Below, one piece after another: positions 1-7,556 of a stretch of DNA of 64,000 nucleotides (its first letter is position 1; each line of letters begins with the position of its first letter). Under the pieces are notes generated by a model. That model saw only the letters and a list, made by a program, of their open reading frames with translations. It did no database searches and was not told the origin of the DNA. Made by a program: the position numbers and the translations under genes. The stretch comes from Paenibacillus sp. URB8-2 (GTDB taxonomy: Bacteria > Bacillota > Bacilli > Paenibacillales > Paenibacillaceae). The DNA lies in the NCBI RefSeq assembly GCF_013393385.1, contig NZ_AP023239.1:248001-312000 (forward strand), in the 5' to 3' direction.

Positions 1-1
1 G

Positions 2-289
2 CCGTATCTGGCCGGCCTTGAGCTGAAGGACTGGTTCAACCCAAACGCTCCCTCGGTCAAAGCGGGCCGGGTCGTCCCTGGAGCTCTTTCCCGGGAGGAG
101 ACGCTGGAGCTGTTATGCAGCGACCCGATTCTGATCAAGCGCCCGTTGATCGACACCGGCAGTCAGGTTTTTGCGGGATTCGATTCGGAATATCTGAAGG
201 AGATCGGTCTCTGTGAAGTTCCCTCGGGATACAATACAGGGTGCCAGATGAAAGACCAGGGAAGCGGCTGCTCGTCTTCCGAGGCGTGA
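2..289 (+). CDS. ArsC-like nitrogenase-associated protein (C-terminal part)
   Basis: The reading frame is open from the window edge and stops at 287-289; the start lies outside. The visible ~95 residues carry the ArsC/Spx-like C-terminal pattern: a DWFN segment, a 'LSREETLELLCSDPILIKRPLI' type helix-strand region (key residues I-K-R-P), then a short 'GFDSEYL' end. Such thioredoxin-fold proteins resemble arsenate reductase, and a subset occurs in nitrogenase clusters (NifO-like, 'nitrogenase-associated protein'). The assignment to that subset is inferred from the NifX/NafY-like gene that follows. The Cys-rich tail (CQMK...GSGCSSSEA) is not part of the usual ArsC fold. A strong terminator follows the stop, so this gene probably ends an operon lying to the left. 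Confidence 0.65.
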   Translation, partial: PYLAGLELKDWFNPNAPSVKAGRVVPGALSREETLELLCSDPILIKRPLIDTGSQVFAGFDSEYLKEIGLCEVPSGYNTGCQMKDQGSGCSSSEA

Positions 290-327
290 AGGACGCTGGG
301 AACCCAATAATCGAAGCGTGTGGATGA

Positions 328-358
328 GAGAGTGCCTTTTTAGGCGCTCTCTTTTTTT
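328..358 (+). terminator. Rho-independent terminator after the ArsC-like gene
   Basis: A 10-bp stem (GAGAGTGCCT paired with AGGCGCTCTC, one G-T wobble) with a 4-nt loop is followed by seven T residues. It closes the left-hand operon. Confidence 0.9.
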
Positions 359-418
359 AAAATATAAGAATTTATAAGTTTCCCGCTTCTAAAAAGACAG
401 CGAAGCCGTTTCTTCTTA
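359..418. repeat. Dispersed intergenic repeat, copy 1
   Basis: A segment containing TATAAGAATTTATAAG, then CTAAAAAGACAGCGAAGCCG and TTTCTTCTTA, closely resembles a second intergenic segment at 16944-17046. The remaining gene-free stretch 419-634 shows no clear sigma-A promoter or further structure apart from the ribosome-binding site of the next gene. Confidence 0.55.
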
Positions 419-634
419 GGGATGGCGGACGTTTTGCGCCAGGTGGCGATCGGACGGTCCGAGGCTCTAGCTAATGTTAACTTAGCTCCCGTGTTTTCCG
501 AAGCTTTGTTGAACAGCCTTGGTATTTGATTGTGCAGGCAGTATAGTGTTTGTTAATTACTCTGGCGCTCAAGAAGAACCACCCGGCGGTGCGTATTTGA
601 AGTATAAATATTTAAATAAAGAGGAGGCAGGCGA

Positions 635-961
635 ATGCCGAACAGGATTGCGATTGGCAGCAGCGACGGGCAATGGATCGACCAGCATTTTGGCAGCTGT
701 GAGCAGTTTATGGTTTATGATGTATCCGCGGCAGGTGATTGGACGCTGGTGGAAGTACGCACAACGGGAAGCGAAGGCTTCACCGGCAGGCACAGCCAGG
801 AGCAGTTGAACCAAATTATAGCTCTTATATCCGATTGCAGCACCGTGCTTGTCAGCCGGCTCGGCATGGGGGCCTCGGAGGAGCTTAAGGAGCGCGGGAT
901 TGCGTTCAGCACCGATTATATCTCATTAAAGCATGCCCAGGAGAAGTTGGTTACGGGTTGA
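635..961 (+). CDS. NifX/NafY-like dinitrogenase iron-molybdenum cofactor family protein
   Basis: A 108-residue single-domain protein of the NifB/NifX/NafY cofactor-binding family. It begins with the family's strand-loop (RIAIGSSDGQWIDQHFGSCEQFMVYD, read as key elements GSSDG, HFG, FMVYD) and ends with a GASEELKERGI segment typical of the family's last helix. Members bind or carry Fe-S/FeMo-co precursors in nitrogenase maturation; related proteins of unknown role exist outside nitrogen fixation. The start is the ATG at 635 behind GAGGAGG. Together with the ArsC-like gene upstream it suggests the margin of a nitrogenase or nitrogenase-like cluster, but no structural nif gene is visible here. 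Confidence 0.75.
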   Translation: MPNRIAIGSSDGQWIDQHFGSCEQFMVYDVSAAGDWTLVEVRTTGSEGFTGRHSQEQLNQIIALISDCSTVLVSRLGMGASEELKERGIAFSTDYISLKHAQEKLVTG

Positions 962-1063
962 GTTTAAGACCTCCGCCGTTTCGTGATGTTATCTGAAGCG
1001 GAGGTTGTGCCTTCTGTGTTTTTTGCTGAAACGATCAATCATAGCGATTTCAGTCTGCGGACT

Positions 1064-2158
1064 TTACACTCCATGCTTTGTTCCCGGCACCTCGGTCAGC
1101 GCGGACGCTCCCGGCAGCAATTCGCGATAAACGCTGAGCATCTCTTCCGCCATGCGCCCGGCACGGTAGTAGTCGAGTCCGATGCCGGACCGGGCGCGGT
1201 AGCGCTGCCGCATGACGTCGTCGGAGAGGAGCCGGGAGATCGCGCCTGCGAGCGCCCTGGCGTCGCTGGGCGGCACCAGTAGGCCGGATTCCCCGTGATC
1301 CAGCGCCTCGGGAATGCCATCCACTTCGGTCGCGACGATGGCGCAACCCGATTCCCTGGCCTCAATCAGGACAAGTCCGAACGGTTCCTTATGGGAGGCG
1401 AGGACGAATACATCGGCCGCTTTCATCCACCGGCTGCTCTCGGACTGGAAGCCTGCGAACCGGATGCGGCTGGAAAATGGGGAGGCAGAAGCGCGCTCCT
1501 CGAATTTTGCCCGGTCCGGACCGTCTCCTACGATGTACAGCCTTGCGTCCGGGTGGCCGCCCGCAAGAAGATTGAAAGCGTCAATGAGGTCGGATATTCC
1601 TTTGCGCTCGTACATGCCGGCAACCGTGACGATGGCCCGACCTTCCAAGGGTTCGGGGCCGGAATCCGAATGGCGCGGGCTTCCGATCGTGCCGTTCAGA
1701 ATGACGCGCAGCTTGTCCCGTTTGACGCCCCGGCTCGCCATGGCATCGGAGACCGCCTGGCTTACTGCGATCACCCTGTCGCCGACTCTCATGAAATCGG
1801 CGCTCTTTTGAAATTCGTTATGGACATGGGTCACGATCTTGTATTTGCGGAAGCCCCTCAGAAAGCGGGCGAGCACCGCGCCGGTCATCATATGCGCATG
1901 AATGATATCGGGTGCGAAGTCCGCAACCATCCGTCTGAAATCAAAAACAGCCCGCATAAGCTGGGCGGGCTTTCTCGTCTGGTCCAGGCGGTAGTGACGA
2001 ATATGATATCGGGTAAGAAGTTCTTCATACTGGCCGCCTGCCGATATAATTCCTACCTGATGATTTCTCGCAGTCTGTTCGCAGGCCAAGTCGATCATGA
2101 CGTTGACGATGCCGTTGCCCGACTCTTTCACGTGATTGGCAACATGAAGGATACGCAT
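1064..2158 (-). CDS. Glycosyltransferase family 4 (GT-B) protein
   Basis: A 364-residue GT4-type glycosyltransferase, probably acting at the membrane on cell-wall or exopolysaccharide intermediates. The N-terminal Rossmann half starts MRILHVANHVKESGNG, a glycine-rich acceptor-side loop. Mid-protein there is the family segment 'TVAGMYERKGISDLIDAF'. The C-terminal nucleotide-sugar site has the E-x7-E type motif (SHKEPFGLVLIEARESG). A longer upstream reading frame exists, but the ATG at 2158 is preceded by AAGGAGGG at good spacing and by the stop of the upstream gene 13 bp away, so that start is chosen. It forms an operon with the GT2 gene immediately upstream. Donor and acceptor cannot be told from the sequence. 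Confidence 0.85.
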   Translation of the reverse strand: MRILHVANHVKESGNGIVNVMIDLACEQTARNHQVGIISAGGQYEELLTRYHIRHYRLDQTRKPAQLMRAVFDFRRMVADFAPDIIHAHMMTGAVLARFLRGFRKYKIVTHVHNEFQKSADFMRVGDRVIAVSQAVSDAMASRGVKRDKLRVILNGTIGSPRHSDSGPEPLEGRAIVTVAGMYERKGISDLIDAFNLLAGGHPDARLYIVGDGPDRAKFEERASASPFSSRIRFAGFQSESSRWMKAADVFVLASHKEPFGLVLIEARESGCAIVATEVDGIPEALDHGESGLLVPPSDARALAGAISRLLSDDVMRQRYRARSGIGLDYYRAGRMAEEMLSVYRELLPGASALTEVPGTKHGV

Positions 2159-2171
2159 CAAGCTTCCCTCC

Positions 2172-2978
2172 TTATACAGGCCGTTTCTCGCTTTCGATAG
2201 CATAGACCGGCTTCTCGCGCTTTTTCTCCCGACCGTACAGCTCGTACAACTTGATTTCCTTAAGGAACTCATAATACATCCAGAAAAAAGCGACGCTGAA
2301 CCCGGCAATTCCTTTCGTAATCATCTTGCGGACGAACAGGGTATAGACCAGCTTGGCGGGCGGGCGGAACAGAAGTCTCATCAGGCTGAACGGCCGTTGC
2401 CTGTCATATTCTTTTCGCGCCTCAAGGTCGGTGTATTTGTTGAAGCGCCGTACATGGTCCTGGATGCTGCGGTAGCCATGATGCCAGAGAGTACCGTCCA
2501 GACAAGGCACGGCGGCAGGGTCAACATCCGGTCCTTCGTGAACGAGGACATCTTTCATCCGCACTTCGTCTTTTTTGTACAGTCTGACGAGATGCTCGCC
2601 CTTCGGCATCCACTTGCCGAGAAAATCGCCGATCCGGTAGACCGTATAGGCTTTTACCTCATTTTCCGGCTGCGTTTTCCAGTTGGACAACGATTTCTGA
2701 AGCTCTTCGCTGACTTCTTCATCCGAATCGATAAAAAAGATCCAGTTGCTGGGCGCTTTTTCCGCTCCGAATATACGCTGTTTGGCATACCCCGGCCAAG
2801 GATTGTGATAGACGCTGCAGCCCAGATGCTCAGCGATAAGAACCGTTCCATCCGTGCTGCCTCCGTCGACGACGACGATATCATCCGCAAAAGGGCGGCA
2901 GGAGAGAATAGCTTGCTCGATTTTCTCTTCTTCGTTTTGAGTGATGATCACAACAGACAATCGTTTGGTGTCAGTCAA
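2172..2978 (-). CDS. Glycosyltransferase family 2, WaaE/KdtX-like
   Basis: A 268-residue GT-A fold glycosyltransferase. It opens with LSVVIITQNEEEKIEQAI, has the nucleotide-binding DDIVVVDGGSTDGT and a DSDEE metal-binding region, and continues in the style of WaaE/KdtX-type LPS glucosyltransferases (HEGPDV..., WHHGYRSIQDHVRRFNKYT). A hydrophobic/aromatic patch near the C-terminus (FFWMYYEFLKEIKLYELYG) suggests membrane association. Start choice: a GTG at 2990 would sit directly on the Shine-Dalgarno sequence; the TTG at 2978 lies 9 nt behind AGAGGTG and is preferred. First gene of a two-gene operon with the GT4 enzyme. Confidence 0.82.
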   Translation of the reverse strand: MTDTKRLSVVIITQNEEEKIEQAILSCRPFADDIVVVDGGSTDGTVLIAEHLGCSVYHNPWPGYAKQRIFGAEKAPSNWIFFIDSDEEVSEELQKSLSNWKTQPENEVKAYTVYRIGDFLGKWMPKGEHLVRLYKKDEVRMKDVLVHEGPDVDPAAVPCLDGTLWHHGYRSIQDHVRRFNKYTDLEARKEYDRQRPFSLMRLLFRPPAKLVYTLFVRKMITKGIAGFSVAFFWMYYEFLKEIKLYELYGREKKREKPVYAIESEKRPV

Positions 2979-3229
2979 TGGTTGGTTCACCTCTTTCGGG
3001 TTATTCGCCAGCTAAAGCGTAACGGGAATCCATTCTGTATGCCATATATTGATAATAAATGGTTTTAGCTTTAGTTTAATCCTTAAACGGAACAAGTGTA
3101 TATACCTCAATAGTTCACCTTATATTCATCCAATTGGGTGAGGGATTCGGCGCCCGGTCATTGCAGTCCAAACCACAACACAAATTTGTAACAATCTGAG
3201 AAAAACATGAAAAGTATGCAATCTGATCA

Positions 3230-3259
3230 TTGACGCCGAACGGGCGAAAACAATATAAT
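3230..3259 (+). promoter_or_regulatory. Sigma-A promoter of the ABC transporter/radical SAM operon
   Basis: TTGACG (3230-3235), an 18-bp spacer and TATAAT (3254-3259) form a near-consensus vegetative promoter. Transcription would start near 3266 and give a leader of about 225 nt before the ATPase gene. The gene-free stretch 2979-3229 to its left shows nothing else recognisable. Confidence 0.8.
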
Positions 3260-3265
3260 CCTATC

Positions 3266-3491
3266 AAGTAAGTTGGAATTAACCGAATTAACCTTGTGAA
3301 AGAATGCACCATTCATATCCCAAAGTCGAGCGGATCACCGCAGGCCTTACTTTCTCTTTCAGGGGAGATGTAGGGCTTTTTTTGTAGAATTTTGAATGTA
3401 GTTGGCGTCATATGAAAAAGGGTGCAAGTCGTATGCAGTTTTAAAACCGAGTATTCACATTGAAAAAGTCAAATTAAAAGGAGTGATTGAG
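3266..3491 (+). promoter_or_regulatory. Long 5' leader with candidate attenuator
   Basis: The leader begins downstream of a strong promoter and contains an intrinsic terminator at 3342-3383 well before the first gene, so full transcription needs read-through. The ~75 nt ahead of the terminator include a small GCGG-ATCA-CCGC hairpin that overlaps its 5' side. I could not match it to SAM, THF, T-box, guanidine or molybdenum-cofactor leaders. The ligand or antiterminator is unknown. Confidence 0.55.
3342..3383 (+). terminator. Leader terminator (attenuator) ahead of the ABC operon
   Basis: A 9-bp lower stem (AGGCCTTAC with GTAGGGCTT, two G-U pairs) and a 5-bp upper stem are followed by seven T residues. 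It lies between the promoter and the first gene of the same operon. Confidence 0.8.
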
Positions 3492-4340
3492 GTGTCCCGT
3501 TATCCTTTGATCTCATCCGGCACGATCATCGAAGGTTCCCCTGAGGAAAATGTCCAGTCGCCCATTATATCTATACGGCAGCTCGGTAAATCTTTTCAGT
3601 GCGGAGCCGGTAAGAATGCCGTTCGCTATCAGGTGCTGAAAGATGTCGATCTGAACATTAATAAAGGGGAGTTTTTTATCCTCCTGGGCCCCAGCGGCTG
3701 CGGCAAATCCACATTGCTTAACCTGATCGCCGGCTTTGAGAAGCAAACCGAGGGCGAGCTGCTTGTGGATGGCCAGGCAATCGAACGTCCCGGAAAAGAG
3801 CGCGCGATGGTATTTCAGCATCCGGACGCCTCTTTGTTCCCCTGGCTGAATGTGAGAGAAAATATCGAATTTGGCCTTCGCATGCAGGGGATGAAGAAGG
3901 GGGAGCGCAAAGCGATATCCGACCGTTACATTGAACTGGCGGGTCTTACGGGACATGAACGCAAATTTCCGCGTGAGCTGTCCGGGGGCATGAAGCAGCG
4001 GGTGCAAATCGCCAGGGTGCTCGCCAATGAGCCGGACATTCTGCTGATGGACGAACCGCTTGGAGCTTTGGACGCATTCACCCGCAGAGTTATGCAGGAG
4101 GAACTGGTGCGAATCTGGTCGGAGACGAAGAAGACAATTATTTTCGTCACGCATGATATTCAGGAAGCGGTGCTGCTCGGCGGCCGGATCGGGATCATGT
4201 CCATAGGTCCGGACTCGCGGGTATTCGAAATTATGGACAATCGCCTGGAGTATCCCCGTGATTTGACCTCGCGGGAATTTAATCTGATACAGAAGAAGCT
4301 GCAGGGTATCTTTCAAGACGATCTTTATTTCCATTTGTAA
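3492..4340 (+). CDS. ABC transporter ATPase, nitrate/sulfonate/taurine type
   Basis: A 282-residue nucleotide-binding subunit of a SsuB/TauB/NrtD-like importer. It has Walker A (GPSGCGKST, about residues 66-74), a Q-loop with the family's 'FQHPDASLFPWLNV' pattern, the signature LSGGMKQR, Walker B (ILLMDEPLGALD) and an H-loop (FVTHDIQEA). Frame extends upstream to 3402, but the GTG at 3492 is placed 8 nt behind AAGGAG and removes an unconserved 30-residue extension. It is the first gene of a four-gene operon with permease, binding lipoprotein and radical SAM enzyme; the leader ahead of it contains a terminator. The substrate is unknown; sulfonates, nitrate-like anions or thiamin-precursor-type molecules are all imported by relatives. 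Confidence 0.92.
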   Translation: MSRYPLISSGTIIEGSPEENVQSPIISIRQLGKSFQCGAGKNAVRYQVLKDVDLNINKGEFFILLGPSGCGKSTLLNLIAGFEKQTEGELLVDGQAIERPGKERAMVFQHPDASLFPWLNVRENIEFGLRMQGMKKGERKAISDRYIELAGLTGHERKFPRELSGGMKQRVQIARVLANEPDILLMDEPLGALDAFTRRVMQEELVRIWSETKKTIIFVTHDIQEAVLLGGRIGIMSIGPDSRVFEIMDNRLEYPRDLTSREFNLIQKKLQGIFQDDLYFHL

Positions 4341-4358
4341 CAGAAAGGAGGAAAAGAT

Positions 4359-5135
4359 ATGCGTTATGTTCGGAAGGGACTGCAGATGGGGATTGTTTCC
4401 TGGATATTGTTCCTTATTCTGTGGCAGATCTTTGCCATGAATTCGAACCAGGACTATTTTCCGACTCCCGTTCAGACGCTTCACGGAGCGATTGAGCTGA
4501 TTGCCGACAATTCGCTGTTCACTTATGTCTTTATCAGCTTTAAACGGGTGCTGCTCGGTTGGCTGCTTGGCAGCCTGCTGGGCATTCCGGCGGGCCTCTT
4601 GATCGGCCGGTTCAAATGGCTCCGGCAGCTCGTCGAGCCTTATCTGAACTTCTTCCGGTTCATTCCGGCCCTGGCCTTCATCACTTTGTTCATTCTGTGG
4701 TTTGGGATCGGAGAGCAGTCGAAGATCATTCTGATTATGTATGCGACGCTGTTCATCGTCATTCTGAACACGGCAGCCGGCGTAGTGAACGTCGAGGACG
4801 ACAAAATCCGCTCAGCAAGGTCGCTTGGAGCCTCGGAGCGGCAGATTTTGATCCATGTGATTATTCCCGCCGTCGTTCCCGCCTTCTTTAACGGAGTCCG
4901 GCTGGCCATGGGGAATTCGTTCATGGCCATTGTCGGCGCGGAAATGATCGCCGCCAACGAAGGGGTCGGCTATCTCATCTGGACTTCGCGGCTGTACTCC
5001 AAGACGGACTGGATTTTCGTTGGTCTGCTGCTGCTTGGACTGATGGGTTTTATCGGAGATCAGCTGCTGCGCTGGCTGGGAAAGACATCGCTGAAGCGCT
5101 ATGGAATTGCCAAGGAAACAAGATTTGGAAGGTAA
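4359..5135 (+). CDS. ABC transporter permease, SsuC/TauC-like
   Basis: A 258-residue inner-membrane permease with about six hydrophobic segments. The EAA-type coupling loop is visible as ARSLGASERQILIHVIIPA, followed by the conserved GVRLAMGNSFMAIVGAEM region of this subfamily. RBS GAAAGGAGG lies ahead of the ATG, 18 bp after the ATPase stop, so it is translated from the same transcript. The protein pairs with the ATPase upstream and the lipoprotein downstream. Confidence 0.93.
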   Translation: MRYVRKGLQMGIVSWILFLILWQIFAMNSNQDYFPTPVQTLHGAIELIADNSLFTYVFISFKRVLLGWLLGSLLGIPAGLLIGRFKWLRQLVEPYLNFFRFIPALAFITLFILWFGIGEQSKIILIMYATLFIVILNTAAGVVNVEDDKIRSARSLGASERQILIHVIIPAVVPAFFNGVRLAMGNSFMAIVGAEMIAANEGVGYLIWTSRLYSKTDWIFVGLLLLGLMGFIGDQLLRWLGKTSLKRYGIAKETRFGR

Positions 5136-5167
5136 ATTTGAAAGTAACCAATGGGGGGACAAGACAA

Positions 5168-6193
5168 ATGAGAAACAAGCAAGGTCGGGTTTGGAAAGCA
5201 GTTGCAGGAGCCATGTTGTTGACGGGAATACTGATTTCGCTGTCGGGCTGCGGAGACGCCAAGGCGGAGAATAAGGAAGCTTCGAGCGCTCCGGCTCTGC
5301 AGAAGGTGCGTATCGGGGGAGACTCCGCCATATTCTCGCTGCAATTTCGGGTAGCCAAGGAGCAGGGAATCTTTGAAAAGAACGGAATTGATGCCGAAAT
5401 ATCGACATTCTCCTTCGGAATCGACACGCTCAATGCCGTACTGACCGACCGGGTGGACGTCGGGGAAGCGATGGACTATGCGGCGCTCAGCGCGATTTCC
5501 AAAGGGGACCTCAAGGTATTGTCCTTGTTCAACTCGCCGAAAGCGACCAGTTCGAAGCTCTTCGCCAGAGACGGAATCAGCAAGCCGGAGGATCTGGTGG
5601 GCAAGAAGCTTGGCGTACAGAAGGGAACCGTGAACGAGTACATTTGGGGCAAATATTTTGAAACGTTCCATATCGACAGCAAGGCTGTTACGCTCGTCCC
5701 GCTGCAATCCACTGCTGAAATATTGGCTGCATACGACAGAGGCGACATTCAGGCTGCCTGGTTCGGTACCGCGTTCTTCGACAAGGCCGAAAAGGTAAAG
5801 GGCTCGGTAGCGCTTAACGACCAATCCGCCATCAATGTCCGGACGAAGGGATTTTTGGTTGCAAAGGGCTCCCTGATCAAGGATAATCCCCAAATTTCGG
5901 CGGAACTGAACAAATCGCTGGCAGAGGCTTCCCAGTATATTATCGATCATCCGGAAGAGGCGGCCGAACTGGCATTCAAGGAGTTGAAGATTCCCAAAGA
6001 AAACGCATTGACAGAAATTAAGAATCAATGGGATTTTGATGTCCGCTTCAAGCAGGAGGATTATGACCAGTTGAAACAGATCAAGGAATGGAGCATTGCC
6101 AACGGCTATATCGAGCAGGATTTCAATCTTGACGACAAGCTGGCTCTGGATGGTCTGAAGGAAGCCTTCCCCGATAAAGTCGATATTAAGTAA
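5168..6193 (+). CDS. ABC transporter substrate-binding lipoprotein, SsuA/TauA/NMT1-like
   Basis: A 341-residue extracytoplasmic binding protein. The N-terminus is a lipoprotein signal: positively charged RNKQGR, a hydrophobic stretch and the lipobox LSGC (cleavage before Cys). The mature part follows the NMT1/SsuA pattern: VRIGGDSAIFSLQFRVAKEQGIFEKNGIDAE, then VDVGEAMDYAAL and KPEDLVGKKLGVQKGT. A TTG at 5138 in the same frame is also possible, but the ATG at 5168 gives a normal signal peptide and sits behind GGGGGGAC. The ligand-binding residues do not identify the substrate. Confidence 0.9.
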   Translation: MRNKQGRVWKAVAGAMLLTGILISLSGCGDAKAENKEASSAPALQKVRIGGDSAIFSLQFRVAKEQGIFEKNGIDAEISTFSFGIDTLNAVLTDRVDVGEAMDYAALSAISKGDLKVLSLFNSPKATSSKLFARDGISKPEDLVGKKLGVQKGTVNEYIWGKYFETFHIDSKAVTLVPLQSTAEILAAYDRGDIQAAWFGTAFFDKAEKVKGSVALNDQSAINVRTKGFLVAKGSLIKDNPQISAELNKSLAEASQYIIDHPEEAAELAFKELKIPKENALTEIKNQWDFDVRFKQEDYDQLKQIKEWSIANGYIEQDFNLDDKLALDGLKEAFPDKVDIK

Positions 6194-6232
6194 AAGTCGA
6201 CATTGAGTAAAAAATAAAGGAGATGCATACCA

Positions 6233-7432
6233 ATGAGCGATTTGAAAATCCGGCTCCATGAGGAGCTTGCCATCAAGAACGCCTGTCAGGTTGAGGGCAT
6301 CAACGCCGATCCTGCCATTTTTGAAGGGGTAGGGCTGGGCGACATCTACCAGGAACAAATCCAGACGCTGTTTGATTACAATCTGCATAATCATACGGGT
6401 GTTGTGCTGCCGATGTGCTTCTATACACCGGGGGGACTGCGGGTGGCCTACCGCTGGAATGACCGCTCTCCTTACAAGCTGCGCAGAGAGGGCAACCAGT
6501 TCATCCTGTACAATGAGCGCAAGGAACTGTTTCCGGTAAGCCTGAAAAAGCGCCCCAAGTACTACAGCCTGAAAACGTCTGACGGCGCCAACATGAATCA
6601 GGTTGCGACTCATAACGGAGAAGGGGCCATCTTCGTCTCCTACAGCAACGAGTGCTTCCTGAAGGAAACCGGCCATGACTGCAAATATTGCAATATCAAC
6701 TATACGCATGATACGTATGGGGAAGAGCATGGCGTAAGCTGGAAATACCCGCGCCAGATTGGCGAAACCGCTGCGGTCGCTTACAAAGAGGGAGCCAAGC
6801 ATATTACAATCAGCGGAGGATTTATCCCCGAGCGGCGGGAGATTGATTATTACTTCGACGTGGCGGAGGCGATTCAGGAGCATACCGGACTTCAGGACTT
6901 CAATGGCACAGCCGTAATCGGCGCGCCGCTTGACCTCAGCATCCTGGAGCGTTACAAAGATGCCGGCTACCGTACGGTTGCCATGAATCTCGAGATATGG
7001 GATAAAAATATTTTTAATTCGGTCTGCCCCGGAAAAGTGATTCACTGCGGCGGCTGGGATCATTGGGTGAAAGCGCTGGAACGGGCTGCGGTCGTCTTCG
7101 GTCATGGTCGTGTCCGCTCCAACTTTGTCGGCGGCATGGATACCAAGAAATCAACGCTGGAAGGCGTAAAATATCTTGCCTCCCAGGGGGTAATCGCCTA
7201 CGCCGGGTCCTGGATTCCGAATCTCGGTTCGGAGTATGAGGGCCATCGGTCGCCGCTTCCGGAATGGCATTTGGACGTTGCGTACAAGACCGTTGATATT
7301 TTCCGCAGTGCCGGGTTTACCTATGAGCAGCTGTATGATTCCAGTGCCTCGGCTGACGGAATTTGGAATGATATTTACAAGATTGAGGATGAGCGGTTGC
7401 CGATATTCCGCGGCGAGACTGTCGTTGTCTAA
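6233..7432 (+). CDS. Radical SAM enzyme with CX8CX2C cluster motif
   Basis: A 399-residue protein encoded last in the ABC operon, behind AAAGGAG. Cys141, Cys150 and Cys153 (NECF...HDCKYCNIN) form a CX8CX2C motif rather than the standard CX3CX2C of radical SAM enzymes; the aromatic residue before the last Cys and the Gly-rich ITISGGF strand after it fit the SAM-binding TIM barrel. Later elements (RVRSNFVGGMD, STLEGVKYLASQGV) resemble BioB/HmdB-like barrels. No SPASM or B12-binding domain is visible. The reaction is unknown. Its position suggests it acts on the imported compound or makes a cofactor for that pathway. The NifX-like and ModD-like genes nearby make a link to nitrogenase-like sulfur or metal chemistry possible but unproven. 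Confidence 0.75.
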   Translation: MSDLKIRLHEELAIKNACQVEGINADPAIFEGVGLGDIYQEQIQTLFDYNLHNHTGVVLPMCFYTPGGLRVAYRWNDRSPYKLRREGNQFILYNERKELFPVSLKKRPKYYSLKTSDGANMNQVATHNGEGAIFVSYSNECFLKETGHDCKYCNINYTHDTYGEEHGVSWKYPRQIGETAAVAYKEGAKHITISGGFIPERREIDYYFDVAEAIQEHTGLQDFNGTAVIGAPLDLSILERYKDAGYRTVAMNLEIWDKNIFNSVCPGKVIHCGGWDHWVKALERAAVVFGHGRVRSNFVGGMDTKKSTLEGVKYLASQGVIAYAGSWIPNLGSEYEGHRSPLPEWHLDVAYKTVDIFRSAGFTYEQLYDSSASADGIWNDIYKIEDERLPIFRGETVVV

Positions 7433-7444
7433 CTATAAAAAAAA

Positions 7445-7487
7445 CCGGGAGGCGTTCGGCCGAGAATACAGGCCGAACGCCTCCCGG
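7445..7487. terminator. Bidirectional terminator between radical SAM gene and spoVR
   Basis: A perfect 17-bp inverted repeat (CCGGGAGGCGTTCGGCC and its complement) with a 9-nt loop lies between convergent genes. The A-run to its left serves as the T-run for minus-strand transcripts; the plus-strand T-run is short. Confidence 0.85.
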
Positions 7488-7556
7488 CCGTTTTCCGGCC
7501 ACATGGAGTTAAGCGGAAGATCGGGCTTTCAGGCGCTGCGGGACTGCGTTCCCGCC

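Noticed and set aside
515..545. Sigma-54 promoter ahead of the NifX-like gene
   Set aside because: GG and GC are 11 rather than 10 bases apart and the rest of the -24/-12 consensus is poor.
3266..3383. Known riboswitch class (T-box, SAM, THF, guanidine) ahead of the ABC operon
   Set aside because: The key consensus pieces of these classes were not found by eye; a formal covariance search is still needed.
5099..7105. A 668-codon frame on the minus strand opposite the lipoprotein and radical SAM genes
   Set aside because: It is the antisense shadow of two well-supported genes; no RBS or family resemblance.
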